The notes: generated from the letters alone by a model not told the origin. Positions 16,747 to 26,575 are shown, numbered from the stretch's first letter. The stretch is 64,000 nt of DNA from Caldilineaceae bacterium (GCA_026645575.1 JAPKMW010000042.1:21117-85116); one strand, 5' to 3'. A program made the numbers and translations.

Positions 16747-19700
16747 CTACCGCTGCGCCACCGGCAACCAGAACTGCCGTCCATCCACTGTCACCGCACC
16801 GCTGCCGGTCGCGGTGGCGGTGATTGTCCGACCGGCACTATCAACGGCGCTGGCCTCAGCCACGCTGAGCGCAGCCCCACCGACGCTACTGCCCCGGAGG
16901 ACAAGCGTTGCCAGCGGCGTACCGGCGGGTAGATTGGCCGGCAGGCCGTAGAGACCCAGTGCCAGTGTCCGCCCCTGCGTTTGTGGACGTAGCGGGATCA
17001 CCTTGCCCAACGCCGGGTTGACTTCAAGCCGCTGGAAGGCCAGCCGATCAAGGTTCAGCAGCAGGGCAAAGCCGCCGGGCGCAGTGGCCGTATAGTCGGC
17101 ACTTTGGACGGCGCCCAGCGTAATCGTCACAGGCACTTCGTCGCCCACCCAGAGATTGCGGTCCGGCATGGTCACAGTGAAGCTGGCGGTGCCGGTGCCG
17201 TTGCCGGGTAGACTGTGTTGGGCGCCACAAGCCGCGCCTTGCCAGCTTCCCACCGCCGCCACATCGGTTAGATCGACCTTGCCGTCGCTGTTCATGTCAT
17301 GGCGTGGGCTGTTGGTGCGCCAGGCGGCGGCGGTTAACTGGGCGTCAAAGGCGGTGATCTGACAACTGCGGTCAAAGTCGCCGGCCAGGGTGGGCAGGGC
17401 GGCCAACCGTTCCGGCGCCACCAGCACCCGTTGACTGCCGCTGCGGCCCCAGACTTCTTCCTTGTACATGGGCGATGCCGTGCCGGGTAGCACACTAAAG
17501 TCACCGGCGGCGGTGGCGCGCATGAGATAGGTATAGGTGTGTTCCCCCTTCCAAAGGTAGGTGACAAAGAACTCGACGCGGTCGTCGCGCGCCTCTTTCT
17601 GGTTGTAACCCCACTCGCGCCAGAAGAAGGGTTCAAAATAGCCGCCCCAACTGATTTGGTTCATCCGCTCTTCCACCACCTCAAAGCCGGCGGGAATGGG
17701 ATCGGCAATCAACACATACCAGAGTTCCTGGCTGTTCTTGAGCTTGAGCGTCACCTCGACTAGATCGCCCAGGTTGTAGGCGCCATCATTGCGCGGCGTC
17801 CCTTCGATCAGTTTGTAGCTGCGGGTTAGCGCCAACCCTTGATCCACCGAACTGACTGGTGTAAAGCCATCATAGTAAAGCTGCTGGTTGAGGACAACCG
17901 TGTAGTAAAGCGAACCGGTTCCGGCGCTCCGTTCGATCTGCAAGCGATTGTCGCCGGCGCTGAGTTGCGCGCCAGTCAAGGTGATGGGCGGGATCGGTTG
18001 GGTGGCGTTTTGGGGTGTCACCGTGCCATTGGCAATTGCCTGCCCATTGAGCTTTACGGTGTAGGTGTAATTCGACTGTAGCTCGCCGGTGGTCTTGATC
18101 ACATCGACCAACCCCAATACGGCAAAGGCAGTCGCTTGGGTGTTGCCCCAACCGGCCCCCTTGCGATTTTCCAACATCCAACGCACCGCCTTAGGCAGTT
18201 TGGCATCAGCCGGGCGGAGCAGCGCCAGCGCGCGCACCGCTAGGGCTGTATTCTTCTCATCGGAAGCCATTGTTTGCCAGTAGCGCCAGTCCCACTGATC
18301 GCCAGCCAGCGGCCAGTAGAGGGCGGTGGCCGTCTCCTTAGCGCGCACTAGCAGTGTATCGAGTACCTGGTTGGCTTTGCTGCTATCGCCATTGGTGTGG
18401 AGCGCCAACGCCAAGGCTGCCACCTGTGAGGCATCCATTGCATTGGTCTGGTTGATCAACGCCTGGGTCGCCGCCAAATCACCCCGACCGGCCAGCGCTT
18501 TGACGTATTGAGCAAAGGCGCGTACCCCTACATCACTTGTGCCAGGGAGGACGTTATCCAGGTAAGAAAAGCCCCGGCTCACCACGGTACTATCGACGGT
18601 ATAGCCGGCATCTTGCACCGAAACCAGCCCAAAGAGAACGTAGGCCGTGAGGAAAGCGCCGCCGTCGTCGTCATAGAACCAGCCCCAACTGCCGTCGCTG
18701 TGTTGGAAGCCGTAGACCTTCTGCAACCCCTGGCTGACAATCTTGGGCAATTCCGCCGCCTTCGGATTGGGCAAGCCCAGGTCGGCATAGGCTTTGGCCG
18801 CCACTGCACTGGGCAGCAGTCGGCTCATGGTCTGCTCGACACAGCCGTAGGGGTAATCGATCAACTCGTCCAGCCCGTCCAACACGCCCAGCGCCAGGGA
18901 CGGCGACAAGCGCACTTCGAGTTTGGTCTGTTCGGTGACGGCGTTGAGCGGCAAGCTAAAAGTTTCCGTCGCACTTAAATTCGCTTGACCGGCCGCCAGC
19001 CAACGATCTGGCACGGCAAAGGGCTTGACTGGGAAGGGGAGTTCTACGATGTCACCGCCGGCGCCGGTTTGCAACGAGGTCGTGACCAACCCTGTCCCGC
19101 TGGTGGCTGCCACCGCCGTCCAATTGACCGCGCTGCTGCCGCCGTTGGGTAGATTCACGGCTTTATCGCCGCCGTCGAGCAGCACCAAACCATGGGCTTT
19201 CATCCCAGCGCTGCCCGTAGTGGCGGCGCCGGCAAAGTTCTGCGCCACGATGCCGGCCTGGAAGCGGTCGCCCACGACGCCAAAGCGGGGCAAGGCCGGG
19301 CGAGCAATGATCTCCTGCGTCACCAGCAGGCTGCTTTGTGCCGTCCCGACTTTGGCATCGACGGCAAGCGCCTTCGCCAGGATGCGCCAGGTGGTCAAGT
19401 TATCAGGCAGGGGGATGGTAAGCGTGGCCTGGCCGTTGGCGTCGGTAGTGATGGTCGCATTCCAGTAAGCGGTGTCTTCAAAACGGCGGCGCACCTGGGC
19501 ACTATTGCCGGCCAATTCGGCCGGGCTGTCATTATCGGTGGGCGGACCAGCCGTGGGGGCCGGCGTGCCGGTTGGCGCAGACGGCGCCGCGGCGTTATAG
19601 CCCCACGGCTGACGCACCAGACTATCATAGGTTGTTACTGTGTTGTTGCGGCGTCCCCAGAAGGTGTCGAAGAGATCCGCCGACAGATCGGTTTGCAGCG

Positions 19701-21963
19701 CATAGATCGCCTCGTCCACCAGCGCCAGCCCTACCCGTGCGCGCACGGGATTGCCGGCGGCGTCCTTGACTTGCAACGTCAATGTGGCCGTTTCGCCGGG
19801 GCGGTATTTGGTCGCATTGGCGCTAATGGTGAAGTCCAGTTTCTTATCGTTGGCTGGCACAATCAGTTCGGTTTTTGCCATAACCAAACGGCCCTCACGT
19901 CGGGTTTCCCACTCACTGGCGCCACCTTTCTTGAAGAGATGGAGACGGGCAGTGACATTGGGCGAAAGTTGTTCGTCGATGGCAATGTTGACTGTTGTCA
20001 CGGGGCTATTGATTTGCACCAGTTGCTCCCGATAGATGCCATCCCGCTCTAAGGTCAGGAGCGCCAGACCAGTCACCTTGGACTGGATCAGCAGTTGGGC
20101 GATGTCGCCGGCGGCATAGCTTTCCTTGTCGGCCAGGATCGAGAGTTCGTTGTCGTTGAAGTAATACCAATCGTTGGCGTTCGGATCAAAGACCCAGAGA
20201 TAGTTGATCGTCAGCACCTTGCGGTTGCGGCTGTCGGTGCTGGTCGCTTCGACGCGATACCAGCCCTGCGGCACACCGGTAAAGGTTAATTGTAGCTTGC
20301 CCTGGCTGTCGGTTGTCCCACTTTGCGGCGGGACTGCGTCGCTCTCCGGCGTCTGATCCCAGTAGTCACGGATAATGCGCACCTTCACTTGCTTGCCGCC
20401 AACAGGGGCGCCAGCATGGCTATGGGTGGCAATGTCCAACTGCACCGCTTCGTTGGTGGCATAGCCCCACTTGGCCGGTGTGACACTCATGGCAAACGCG
20501 TTCCAATGCACCTGCACCTGCTGCGCACCGGTCACGGCCAGATTGCGGGCATCGGTGACTTGCGCCTCAAAGGTGTAGACGGCGTCAAACTGGTCGGTCG
20601 CTTCGGGTGCATAGCTGGTCGTCCACTTGCCGTCAGCGCCAGTAACGCCGGTTAGTTCGGTCACCGGCGTGGTGTTGTAGGGCGTTGGCAAGCCCTCATA
20701 CCACCAATACCAGCCGTAGCGCGGCAGGGTGTAGCGGAAAATCTTGAGCTTCACTGCGGCATTTGCCACCGGTTGCCCAAAGTAGTAATCCGCTGCCACC
20801 GTGATCTGTGCGTTGTTGCCGGCAATCACATGGTCGCTATTGCTGCTGACCGTTACCTGATACTCCGGCTTGCGGTACTCTTCGACGCGCAGGCGTTGGG
20901 TTTGGCTTTGCCCATTGACCACCAACGTGAGCGTCCACCAGCCCAACGGCGGCGCGTCCCCAATGGTAAATTGTCCGTTGAGCGCGCCGAACTCGTCTAG
21001 CGTAGCTGCTTGCGTAGCAACCACATTGCTGCGGGCATCGCGTAGGGTTAACGAAATGGGTGTACTAGCCGCAAGCTGCGCATAGCCATCGAGTTCCCGT
21101 TTGCGTAAAAAGGCTTGGTAATAGATCGTTTGGTTGGGACGATAGATGGGGCGGTCGGTGTAGAGGTAGATGGTCTGATCGTTGCCGCCGGTTGCACCCC
21201 CTTCCCACCACCAGTAAGAGCCATCGCTCGTCCACTGCCCGTCGATACCGGCGACGGTTGTTTCGCCATTGCCTTGGGCAATCGCCATGAAGGGCGTCCC
21301 ATTTGTTACCGTAAAGTGGGTAACGCCGTTGGCATCGGTTGCATCGGTCGCCAGGGTTGCCCCTCCTTTGTCATACAGGGTAACAGTAAGGCCAGTGCCG
21401 GCGCTCTGCCCTTGGAGATTTGCCGCCCAAGCTACAACCTGTCCGCCTGCTGCTTTTTTGAGGGTGAGGACCTGGCGCGTCACCACCACATAATCGGCGT
21501 CGCTGCCGGCGTTGCCCCCACCGTTATAGACGCCATCCGCTTTGATTACATAGATGCCGCTGGCGACATTGGCTGGGAAGGTCGCATACTGGGGCGTATA
21601 CCAGTCGCCGCCGGGAAATGCTTGTTGCCAGGTCGCCGTCGCCGTGAGGCCGGTTGTGTCAACGACGGGGTTGCTATAAGGTTCATAGCTCGCCATGCGT
21701 TTGACAAAATCGGTCGGCGTCAGGGAATAGAGCGTAAAATTGACTGTCGTGGCGCTTGTCCCCGGCCAGATGGGCATCCGGTTCAAGCCGCTGGGATCGA
21801 CGATCTGCACGCCCCGGCCAACACCAAAATTAAGCCCTTGGTCCCACTGGGCGAGGAGAGAGTAACGCAGCACCGCGCCAAAGGTCAGGACAAAGGCCAA
21901 AACCGCCACCCAGCGCCAAAAGCGGCGAGAAGCGGAAAATGGGGATGATTGGTTGACTTGCAT
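16747..21963 (-). CDS. Alpha-2-macroglobulin-like protein with dockerin-like and cohesin-like C-terminal regions
   Basis: 1738 aa, with GAGGAG before the ATG. An N-terminal signal anchor spans residues 17-37. Macroglobulin domains follow, including IYLYTDRPIYRPNQTIYYQAFLR. The bait and A2M regions are centred near VRRRFEDTAYWNATITTDANGQAT. The thioester-type motif PYGCVEQT has Cys1041 and Gln1044, inside the alpha/alpha thioester domain. Bacterial A2Ms trap proteases covalently, usually in the periplasm or at the surface. After the A2M part come a dockerin/EF-hand-like segment (DFDRSCQITAFDAQ, HDMNSDGKVDLTDV, about 1525-1580) and a cohesin-like beta domain (about 1590-1725). The C-terminus FWLPVAQR carries the shared tail motif. 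Two secreted C11 peptidases are encoded in the same window. No PBP1C partner gene is present. Confidence 0.9.
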   Translation of the reverse strand: MQVNQSSPFSASRRFWRWVAVLAFVLTFGAVLRYSLLAQWDQGLNFGVGRGVQIVDPSGLNRMPIWPGTSATTVNFTLYSLTPTDFVKRMASYEPYSNPVVDTTGLTATATWQQAFPGGDWYTPQYATFPANVASGIYVIKADGVYNGGGNAGSDADYVVVTRQVLTLKKAAGGQVVAWAANLQGQSAGTGLTVTLYDKGGATLATDATDANGVTHFTVTNGTPFMAIAQGNGETTVAGIDGQWTSDGSYWWWEGGATGGNDQTIYLYTDRPIYRPNQTIYYQAFLRKRELDGYAQLAASTPISLTLRDARSNVVATQAATLDEFGALNGQFTIGDAPPLGWWTLTLVVNGQSQTQRLRVEEYRKPEYQVTVSSNSDHVIAGNNAQITVAADYYFGQPVANAAVKLKIFRYTLPRYGWYWWYEGLPTPYNTTPVTELTGVTGADGKWTTSYAPEATDQFDAVYTFEAQVTDARNLAVTGAQQVQVHWNAFAMSVTPAKWGYATNEAVQLDIATHSHAGAPVGGKQVKVRIIRDYWDQTPESDAVPPQSGTTDSQGKLQLTFTGVPQGWYRVEATSTDSRNRKVLTINYLWVFDPNANDWYYFNDNELSILADKESYAAGDIAQLLIQSKVTGLALLTLERDGIYREQLVQINSPVTTVNIAIDEQLSPNVTARLHLFKKGGASEWETRREGRLVMAKTELIVPANDKKLDFTISANATKYRPGETATLTLQVKDAAGNPVRARVGLALVDEAIYALQTDLSADLFDTFWGRRNNTVTTYDSLVRQPWGYNAAAPSAPTGTPAPTAGPPTDNDSPAELAGNSAQVRRRFEDTAYWNATITTDANGQATLTIPLPDNLTTWRILAKALAVDAKVGTAQSSLLVTQEIIARPALPRFGVVGDRFQAGIVAQNFAGAATTGSAGMKAHGLVLLDGGDKAVNLPNGGSSAVNWTAVAATSGTGLVTTSLQTGAGGDIVELPFPVKPFAVPDRWLAAGQANLSATETFSLPLNAVTEQTKLEVRLSPSLALGVLDGLDELIDYPYGCVEQTMSRLLPSAVAAKAYADLGLPNPKAAELPKIVSQGLQKVYGFQHSDGSWGWFYDDDGGAFLTAYVLFGLVSVQDAGYTVDSTVVSRGFSYLDNVLPGTSDVGVRAFAQYVKALAGRGDLAATQALINQTNAMDASQVAALALALHTNGDSSKANQVLDTLLVRAKETATALYWPLAGDQWDWRYWQTMASDEKNTALAVRALALLRPADAKLPKAVRWMLENRKGAGWGNTQATAFAVLGLVDVIKTTGELQSNYTYTVKLNGQAIANGTVTPQNATQPIPPITLTGAQLSAGDNRLQIERSAGTGSLYYTVVLNQQLYYDGFTPVSSVDQGLALTRSYKLIEGTPRNDGAYNLGDLVEVTLKLKNSQELWYVLIADPIPAGFEVVEERMNQISWGGYFEPFFWREWGYNQKEARDDRVEFFVTYLWKGEHTYTYLMRATAAGDFSVLPGTASPMYKEEVWGRSGSQRVLVAPERLAALPTLAGDFDRSCQITAFDAQLTAAAWRTNSPRHDMNSDGKVDLTDVAAVGSWQGAACGAQHSLPGNGTGTASFTVTMPDRNLWVGDEVPVTITLGAVQSADYTATAPGGFALLLNLDRLAFQRLEVNPALGKVIPLRPQTQGRTLALGLYGLPANLPAGTPLATLVLRGSSVGGAALSVAEASAVDSAGRTITATATGSGAVTVDGRQFWLPVAQR

Positions 21964-22105
21964 AAGAACTCCTCAGAAAGAATGACAAGGTGACAAGGTG
22001 AGTCGCCTCTTCTGTTACCGTTCAGGAGACGCGGAGCGTCCAGTCTACGTTACTACGCAGATCGTAGCAACGAGCAATCCGCGCCGCCTGAATCCGCATC
22101 TGTCC

Positions 22106-24124
22106 CTACCGCACCACCGGCAAATAAACTTGGTGGCGCACCTGGATCGGTAGGGTGATGGTGATCCGGTTATCGCTCTCATTCACCTCGCTAAAACGTT
22201 GATCGACATCAATCATGGCTTCGATGAGGTAAGTGTCCGAAAATGACGGCTGCCAGGCTAGGGTACTCTGCACGGTGCGATGAGTACCGGCCGCAAAATA
22301 ACCACTACCCACGACGGTTTCAAAGACAACCTGAGCGGCCCGATAGGCCCGGAAGCGGAGTAACGGATTGGCGGCGGCCTGGACGCTATGAACGGTGGCA
22401 GAGAAAAGGAACGACGCGTTCACCGGATTGCTGATGGTCGTCAGCGCACTGATTGACAGCGCGCCTGGCCCCCGCCCATTCACAAAGCCCTGAACACAAC
22501 CCGTGGTCTCTGTGATCGGTTTTGTCCAAAAGCGCTGGACGAGATCGGCCCAGGTCGCACGGCTGTTGGCCGTTGGTCGGAGAAAGGCATAGGGATAGGG
22601 ATTGCCGTTGCTGACCGTGGTGGTGTACCAGGCGGCCTGCCAGCTAAAACGGGGGCGATTTTCTACCATTGCTGGCGCCAAATCGGTGAAGAGCGCGATC
22701 CCGGCTGCTGGGAAGCGCCAGGCTGCCACCGGCGGATCGGCAAACCAAGGCACGCCCTCTTGCGAATAACGGGCGATCATCGCCGCCGAAATTGTCTTGG
22801 TGGTTGTGATCGCCCAGGCGCCCGCCAGCGATTGCGTGCCAAATTCTGCCCCCAGTCGACCAGCAAAATCGGCCATATCGGAGAGGGCGTCGGGGGGCGC
22901 CAGTGTCCAATCTTGTGGCTGGCAGATAGTGGTGTCATACTTGGCGCTGGCATGATAGGCCGCCAACAGACGATCTCTGGTTTGCGTTGGATTGGCGGCC
23001 CATTCGTCGAGCAAGCCGGCGCTGGTCTGATCCCAGGCGGCCTTGATCGGCGCCACTTTGTCGGCATCAACGGCAATGAAGAGGCGAGGGTGGTCGGCTG
23101 TGGGTAGCAGGTTATCATAGCCGGCGACGAGGCTCTTCGCCAGAGTGGCGGGGGGGTGCATCGGGTCGAGCAGCGCCAGTGTTTTACCCAGCATGGTTGG
23201 TTCGGCGTAGGTGTAGTTGGGCGCCGCAAGGATTGTCTTCGCATAGGGGTGAATTTCGTACAGTTCTTCAATGGTGGCGGAAAAACAGTGCAACAGGTCA
23301 ACCACCGTTAGCGGCTCGGCGCCATTGTTGGTGCCGATGCTCAATGCCTGGGCCAGTGCACGCACGGAAATTAGGCTGGCGGCATGGTAATCGGTTAAAT
23401 CGCTGTGCGCACCCCAGCGCGGCGGGAGCGGGGTAAAGTCGCTGGGCGCCGTCGGCGTGCCAACCGGGGTTGGCGTGGTTGTCGGCGCCGCCACCGGAAC
23501 GCCCTCGTTGAGCGGCTGTAACTGGGGCGTCAACGGCGCCCCATGACCGACAAAGGAGAAGAGCGTCTGACTGGCGGGGTAAAGCTGGCGCGCCCAGCGG
23601 ATAAAGTTGCCCAAGTACCAGCCGTCCGCCATGTTATATTCTTGCAACTGCGGATCAAGGGTCACGGCCATGCTGAGATTGGGTGCAGTTGGCAAGCCAG
23701 CCACCGGTACAGCCACGCCATTCTGGACAATGAGGACACGAGTATCGCCATAGCCATCCAGATCGGCTAGGATCACGGCAACCCGATCGGGCGCAGCGGC
23801 GGTGGCACTGACAATGCTCTGCACAGTCAGCGTGTAGTAGGCGCTCAGGTTGCTGGGGCTGCCCGGTTCATTGTCAAAGGCAAGCGCGTACAGGGCCAAC
23901 AGGGTGGTGGTGGCAGGTTGCAGGCGTTCGGCGAACTCAGCCGAGCCGTTGCAAGTAGCAGGCACGACGAGTTGACAACCAGCATTGGTTGCACTCATTG
24001 CTTCAGCGCGTACCGATGCGCCACTTTGGAATGCCCAGAGCATGACGGCAAAGAACAGGCCGGCGCCGCCGATGAGCGCGGCGAGATAGAAAATCCGCAA
24101 GGGATGGGACAGCTTTTGTTGCAT
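22106..24124 (-). CDS. Secreted clostripain-like (C11) peptidase with CARDB-like domain
   Basis: 672 aa from the ATG at 24124. I chose this start because CCAAAGG lies just upstream and the next residues form a signal peptide (basic MQQKLSHPLR, then a hydrophobic run). A longer frame to 24280 would run through a palindromic repeat. The body matches the second half of the protein at 1516: LLALYALAFD, NMADGWYLGNFIRWARQLYP, SFVGHGAPLTP (likely catalytic His), LLHCFSATIEELYEI (likely catalytic Cys). A CARDB-like domain follows (IEAMIDVDQRFSEVNESDNRI). The C-terminus HQVYLPVVR has the shared tail motif. It is divergent from the TPR regulator at 24463. Confidence 0.85.
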   Translation of the reverse strand: MQQKLSHPLRIFYLAALIGGAGLFFAVMLWAFQSGASVRAEAMSATNAGCQLVVPATCNGSAEFAERLQPATTTLLALYALAFDNEPGSPSNLSAYYTLTVQSIVSATAAAPDRVAVILADLDGYGDTRVLIVQNGVAVPVAGLPTAPNLSMAVTLDPQLQEYNMADGWYLGNFIRWARQLYPASQTLFSFVGHGAPLTPQLQPLNEGVPVAAPTTTPTPVGTPTAPSDFTPLPPRWGAHSDLTDYHAASLISVRALAQALSIGTNNGAEPLTVVDLLHCFSATIEELYEIHPYAKTILAAPNYTYAEPTMLGKTLALLDPMHPPATLAKSLVAGYDNLLPTADHPRLFIAVDADKVAPIKAAWDQTSAGLLDEWAANPTQTRDRLLAAYHASAKYDTTICQPQDWTLAPPDALSDMADFAGRLGAEFGTQSLAGAWAITTTKTISAAMIARYSQEGVPWFADPPVAAWRFPAAGIALFTDLAPAMVENRPRFSWQAAWYTTTVSNGNPYPYAFLRPTANSRATWADLVQRFWTKPITETTGCVQGFVNGRGPGALSISALTTISNPVNASFLFSATVHSVQAAANPLLRFRAYRAAQVVFETVVGSGYFAAGTHRTVQSTLAWQPSFSDTYLIEAMIDVDQRFSEVNESDNRITITLPIQVRHQVYLPVVR

Positions 24125-24156
24125 AGAACCTTTGGTACTGTTCATGGCGGTCGTCG

Positions 24157-24231
24157 GCTGGCCTTCCAGCAAGGGGCAGGAAACGCGTAGTGATTGCGGA
24201 CGCGTGTCGCCCCTTCCTGGAAGGCTGGCCT
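24157..24231. repeat. Imperfect palindrome upstream of the C11 gene
   Basis: Arms of about 30 nt with mismatches pair across an 11-nt centre (GCCTTCCAGCAAGGGGC against GCCCCTTCCTGGAAGGC, plus outer ACGCGT). It lies just before the chosen start at 24124 within the divergent spacer 24125-24462. The rest of the spacer has a TACAAT at 24407-24412 as a candidate -10 for the regulator. Confidence 0.65.
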
Positions 24232-24462
24232 CGCTTACAACATGCCGGCGCATTTTCTGTGTGGGGTGAACGTGTTCCAAATGACCCGATCACGCAAGTC
24301 CGATGATGTCCCAAAACTGCTCGGCGGCTTTACTGCTTACCGTAAGCTTATCACGAAAAGCGTTATTTGTGAATCAGATTTTCTCTGCAAAAGCAGCGCA
24401 TTCAGGTACAATAATGCTCTGAGGATCATTAGTCATGACACGATTCGAGCCATAGCGATTTC

Positions 24463-26559
24463 ATGAATGACACGATTTTGCTGACGCCCCTCCCGTCCCA
24501 CCTGGAAGAGCAGATCGCCACTGCGCTGAAAGCCCTCCGCGAGGGCGATCTGTTGGCGCTTGGCGCCTTGCCTTTGGCCCATACCCCCCTGGTAACTGAC
24601 TGTTTTTTGACGGGCGAGCCGCCGACCACCGACCGCCGTGGCTGGATTTTGCGTGCGCTCTTGTGTTGGAGCATTGAGCGCTTACGCCCTGCTGGTGAGC
24701 CAAGTTGGGTGAAACAGGCATGGCGCCATTATAACATTCTGCATCACTTTTATCTGGAAGGTGCGCGCGCCTCGGTGTTGGCGGAAACGATGGCCATTGC
24801 CGAGCAGACGCTCTATCAACTGCGCGGCCAGGCGATCAGCGCGCTGGCGAATGTGGTGCGCAATGAACTGGCTACACCGGAAAACCGTACCAGCCATCAA
24901 CAAATTGTCAATGCTGATCGCTATGCCCGCCTGACAAACAACCAGCAACAACTTTTGCGCCTGGCTGCTGTCTTTCCGGGCGCGGCGCCCATGACCTTGC
25001 TCCACACGTTGATCCAAACGCTGGCCCAAACGCTGGGGAATGCCGATGTTCTCAGCGCTGCCCATCAATTGACCCTGCAATATCTCATCAGTAGTGACGG
25101 TGAGGGTAGCGCGCTGGTTGTCCACCCAGCCATGCGCACACTGGTATTGACCCAACTTTCCCCTCAAGAGCGACGGCTGGCCCATCAAACGGCGGCGGAA
25201 CATTATGCAGCTCAACAAAACTATCTAGAAGCCGCGCAGCAGTGGCGCGCCGCCGAGCAACCGGAACGCGCCGCCCGCTTGCTTATCGACTATCAACGCG
25301 AGATTGTGGACAACCTACAGATCGAGGAATTGAAGGAACTGCTCGCCTGTTTTCGTGTCAGTGAATTGACAGCGGGACTGTGGGCGCGACTCAAAATTCT
25401 GGCTGGGGAGATCGCCGAATTTACACACAATTTTCCGGCCGCGCTGGCGGAATATCAACAGGCGCTAGGGGCGCCTGATCTCCAGACCAAGGCACTGGCC
25501 TACTATCGCCGTGCCAAAGCCTTTGAGCAGACCAACAGCGATGAGTCAATGGCGCACTATGCGCGCGCCATTCAGTTGTTGGAGGCGGGCAGTGCAAGCA
25601 TGGCCGCCGACAAACGATTGACGCTCCTGAGCAACATTTACATCGACCGCGCCTGGTTACAGATGCAAGTACGCGCCGATCTCCTGCGTGCAGAAACCGA
25701 TCTCCTACGCGCCCGCACCCTGCTCGATAGCGCCCCAGCACTGCGCGACCAGCCCGTCTGGTGTGATCTCTACAATGCGCTGGGCGAATTCTACCATCGC
25801 ACCGGCAAACCGGCGTTAGCTGAGGAGCATAGCTGGCAGGCGTGGCTGGCCGCTAACGAGGCACGCGACCTGGAACGCATGAGCAAAACCGCCCACAATT
25901 TGGGGCTGGTCTACATGGACAACTTGCGCCAATATGACCGGGCGCTCGAATATCTGCGCAAGAGTGAGGATCTGGCGAGACGGACAGGGAATCGCCAGAT
26001 GGAAGGCTTAAGCGCCATGAGTATCGGCGTCTGTCACTATTGGCTGGGCGATCTGCGGGCAGCGCTTACTCAGTATGAAACGGCGGCGGCCATCTTTGGC
26101 GAAAGCGGCAACCACGCGTTGCTGGCGCGCACCCACTTTGGCCTGGCCGAAGCCTATGCCGACCTGGGCGAACGGGACGTTGCCCGTCGCCATCATCAAG
26201 AAGGTGTTACCATTGCCACAGAACTGGGCGATCCAGGGGCGTTGCAAGATTTTGCCGCGTTGGCCGAACAACACAGCTATTTGGCAAACACACCGCCTGC
26301 CCGGCCTGGGCAACTATCTGCGCCACTATCCGCACGCCAAGAAAAAGCGCTGGCCTACATCCGGCAACATGGTCAGATCACCAACCGGGAGTATCAGACC
26401 CTGACGGGTGTTGCGCAGAAACAGAGCGTGCGCGATCTCAATGAGCTAGTCGCTGCGCAACTGCTTCACCGGCAGGGCAATGGCCGCGCAACTTGCTATG
26501 TACTCCCCCACATCATTAGTAGTAAAGACTTTAGTCTTCGGGGAGACCGGGAAGACTAA
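24463..26559 (+). CDS. TPR-containing transcriptional regulator with C-terminal winged helix
   Basis: 698 aa. The N-terminal part contains a helix-turn-helix-like segment (LAETMAIAEQTLYQLRGQAI, about residues 106-125). A long array of TPR-like helical repeats spans about 230-590 (TKALAYYRRAKAFEQ, KTAHNLGLVYMDNLRQYDRALEYL, HFGLAEAYADLGERDVARRH). A winged helix is at about 620-680 (LSARQEKALAYIRQHGQITN, VRDLNELVAAQLLHRQG). It is paralogous to the partial regulator at 1-1323. It is divergent from the C11 gene, so it is a likely regulator of that gene. No good Shine-Dalgarno is visible at 24463. The last 13 codons are encoded by the left part of a palindromic repeat. Confidence 0.8.
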   Translation: MNDTILLTPLPSHLEEQIATALKALREGDLLALGALPLAHTPLVTDCFLTGEPPTTDRRGWILRALLCWSIERLRPAGEPSWVKQAWRHYNILHHFYLEGARASVLAETMAIAEQTLYQLRGQAISALANVVRNELATPENRTSHQQIVNADRYARLTNNQQQLLRLAAVFPGAAPMTLLHTLIQTLAQTLGNADVLSAAHQLTLQYLISSDGEGSALVVHPAMRTLVLTQLSPQERRLAHQTAAEHYAAQQNYLEAAQQWRAAEQPERAARLLIDYQREIVDNLQIEELKELLACFRVSELTAGLWARLKILAGEIAEFTHNFPAALAEYQQALGAPDLQTKALAYYRRAKAFEQTNSDESMAHYARAIQLLEAGSASMAADKRLTLLSNIYIDRAWLQMQVRADLLRAETDLLRARTLLDSAPALRDQPVWCDLYNALGEFYHRTGKPALAEEHSWQAWLAANEARDLERMSKTAHNLGLVYMDNLRQYDRALEYLRKSEDLARRTGNRQMEGLSAMSIGVCHYWLGDLRAALTQYETAAAIFGESGNHALLARTHFGLAEAYADLGERDVARRHHQEGVTIATELGDPGALQDFAALAEQHSYLANTPPARPGQLSAPLSARQEKALAYIRQHGQITNREYQTLTGVAQKQSVRDLNELVAAQLLHRQGNGRATCYVLPHIISSKDFSLRGDRED

Positions 26560-26572
26560 AGTCTTTACTACT
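26518..26572. repeat. Palindromic repeat, TAGTAAAGACTTTAGTCTTC family (copy A)
   Basis: Perfect 22-bp arms (26518-26539, 26551-26572) enclose an 11-nt loop. The repeat overlaps the 3' end and stop codon of the TPR regulator and ends 4 nt before the convergent methyltransferase stop. Copy B with the same arm is at 55101-55152. It likely serves as a two-way terminator. Confidence 0.9.
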
Positions 26573-26575
26573 GAT

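Noticed and set aside
16502..16951. Plus-strand open frame of 149 aa
   Set aside because: It overlaps the end of the alpha-2-macroglobulin gene in antisense, has no ribosome binding site, and its composition follows the minus-strand codons.
24125..24280. N-terminal extension of the 22106 C11 protein
   Set aside because: It would be encoded by a palindromic repeat, and a signal peptide with a ribosome binding site starts at 24124.
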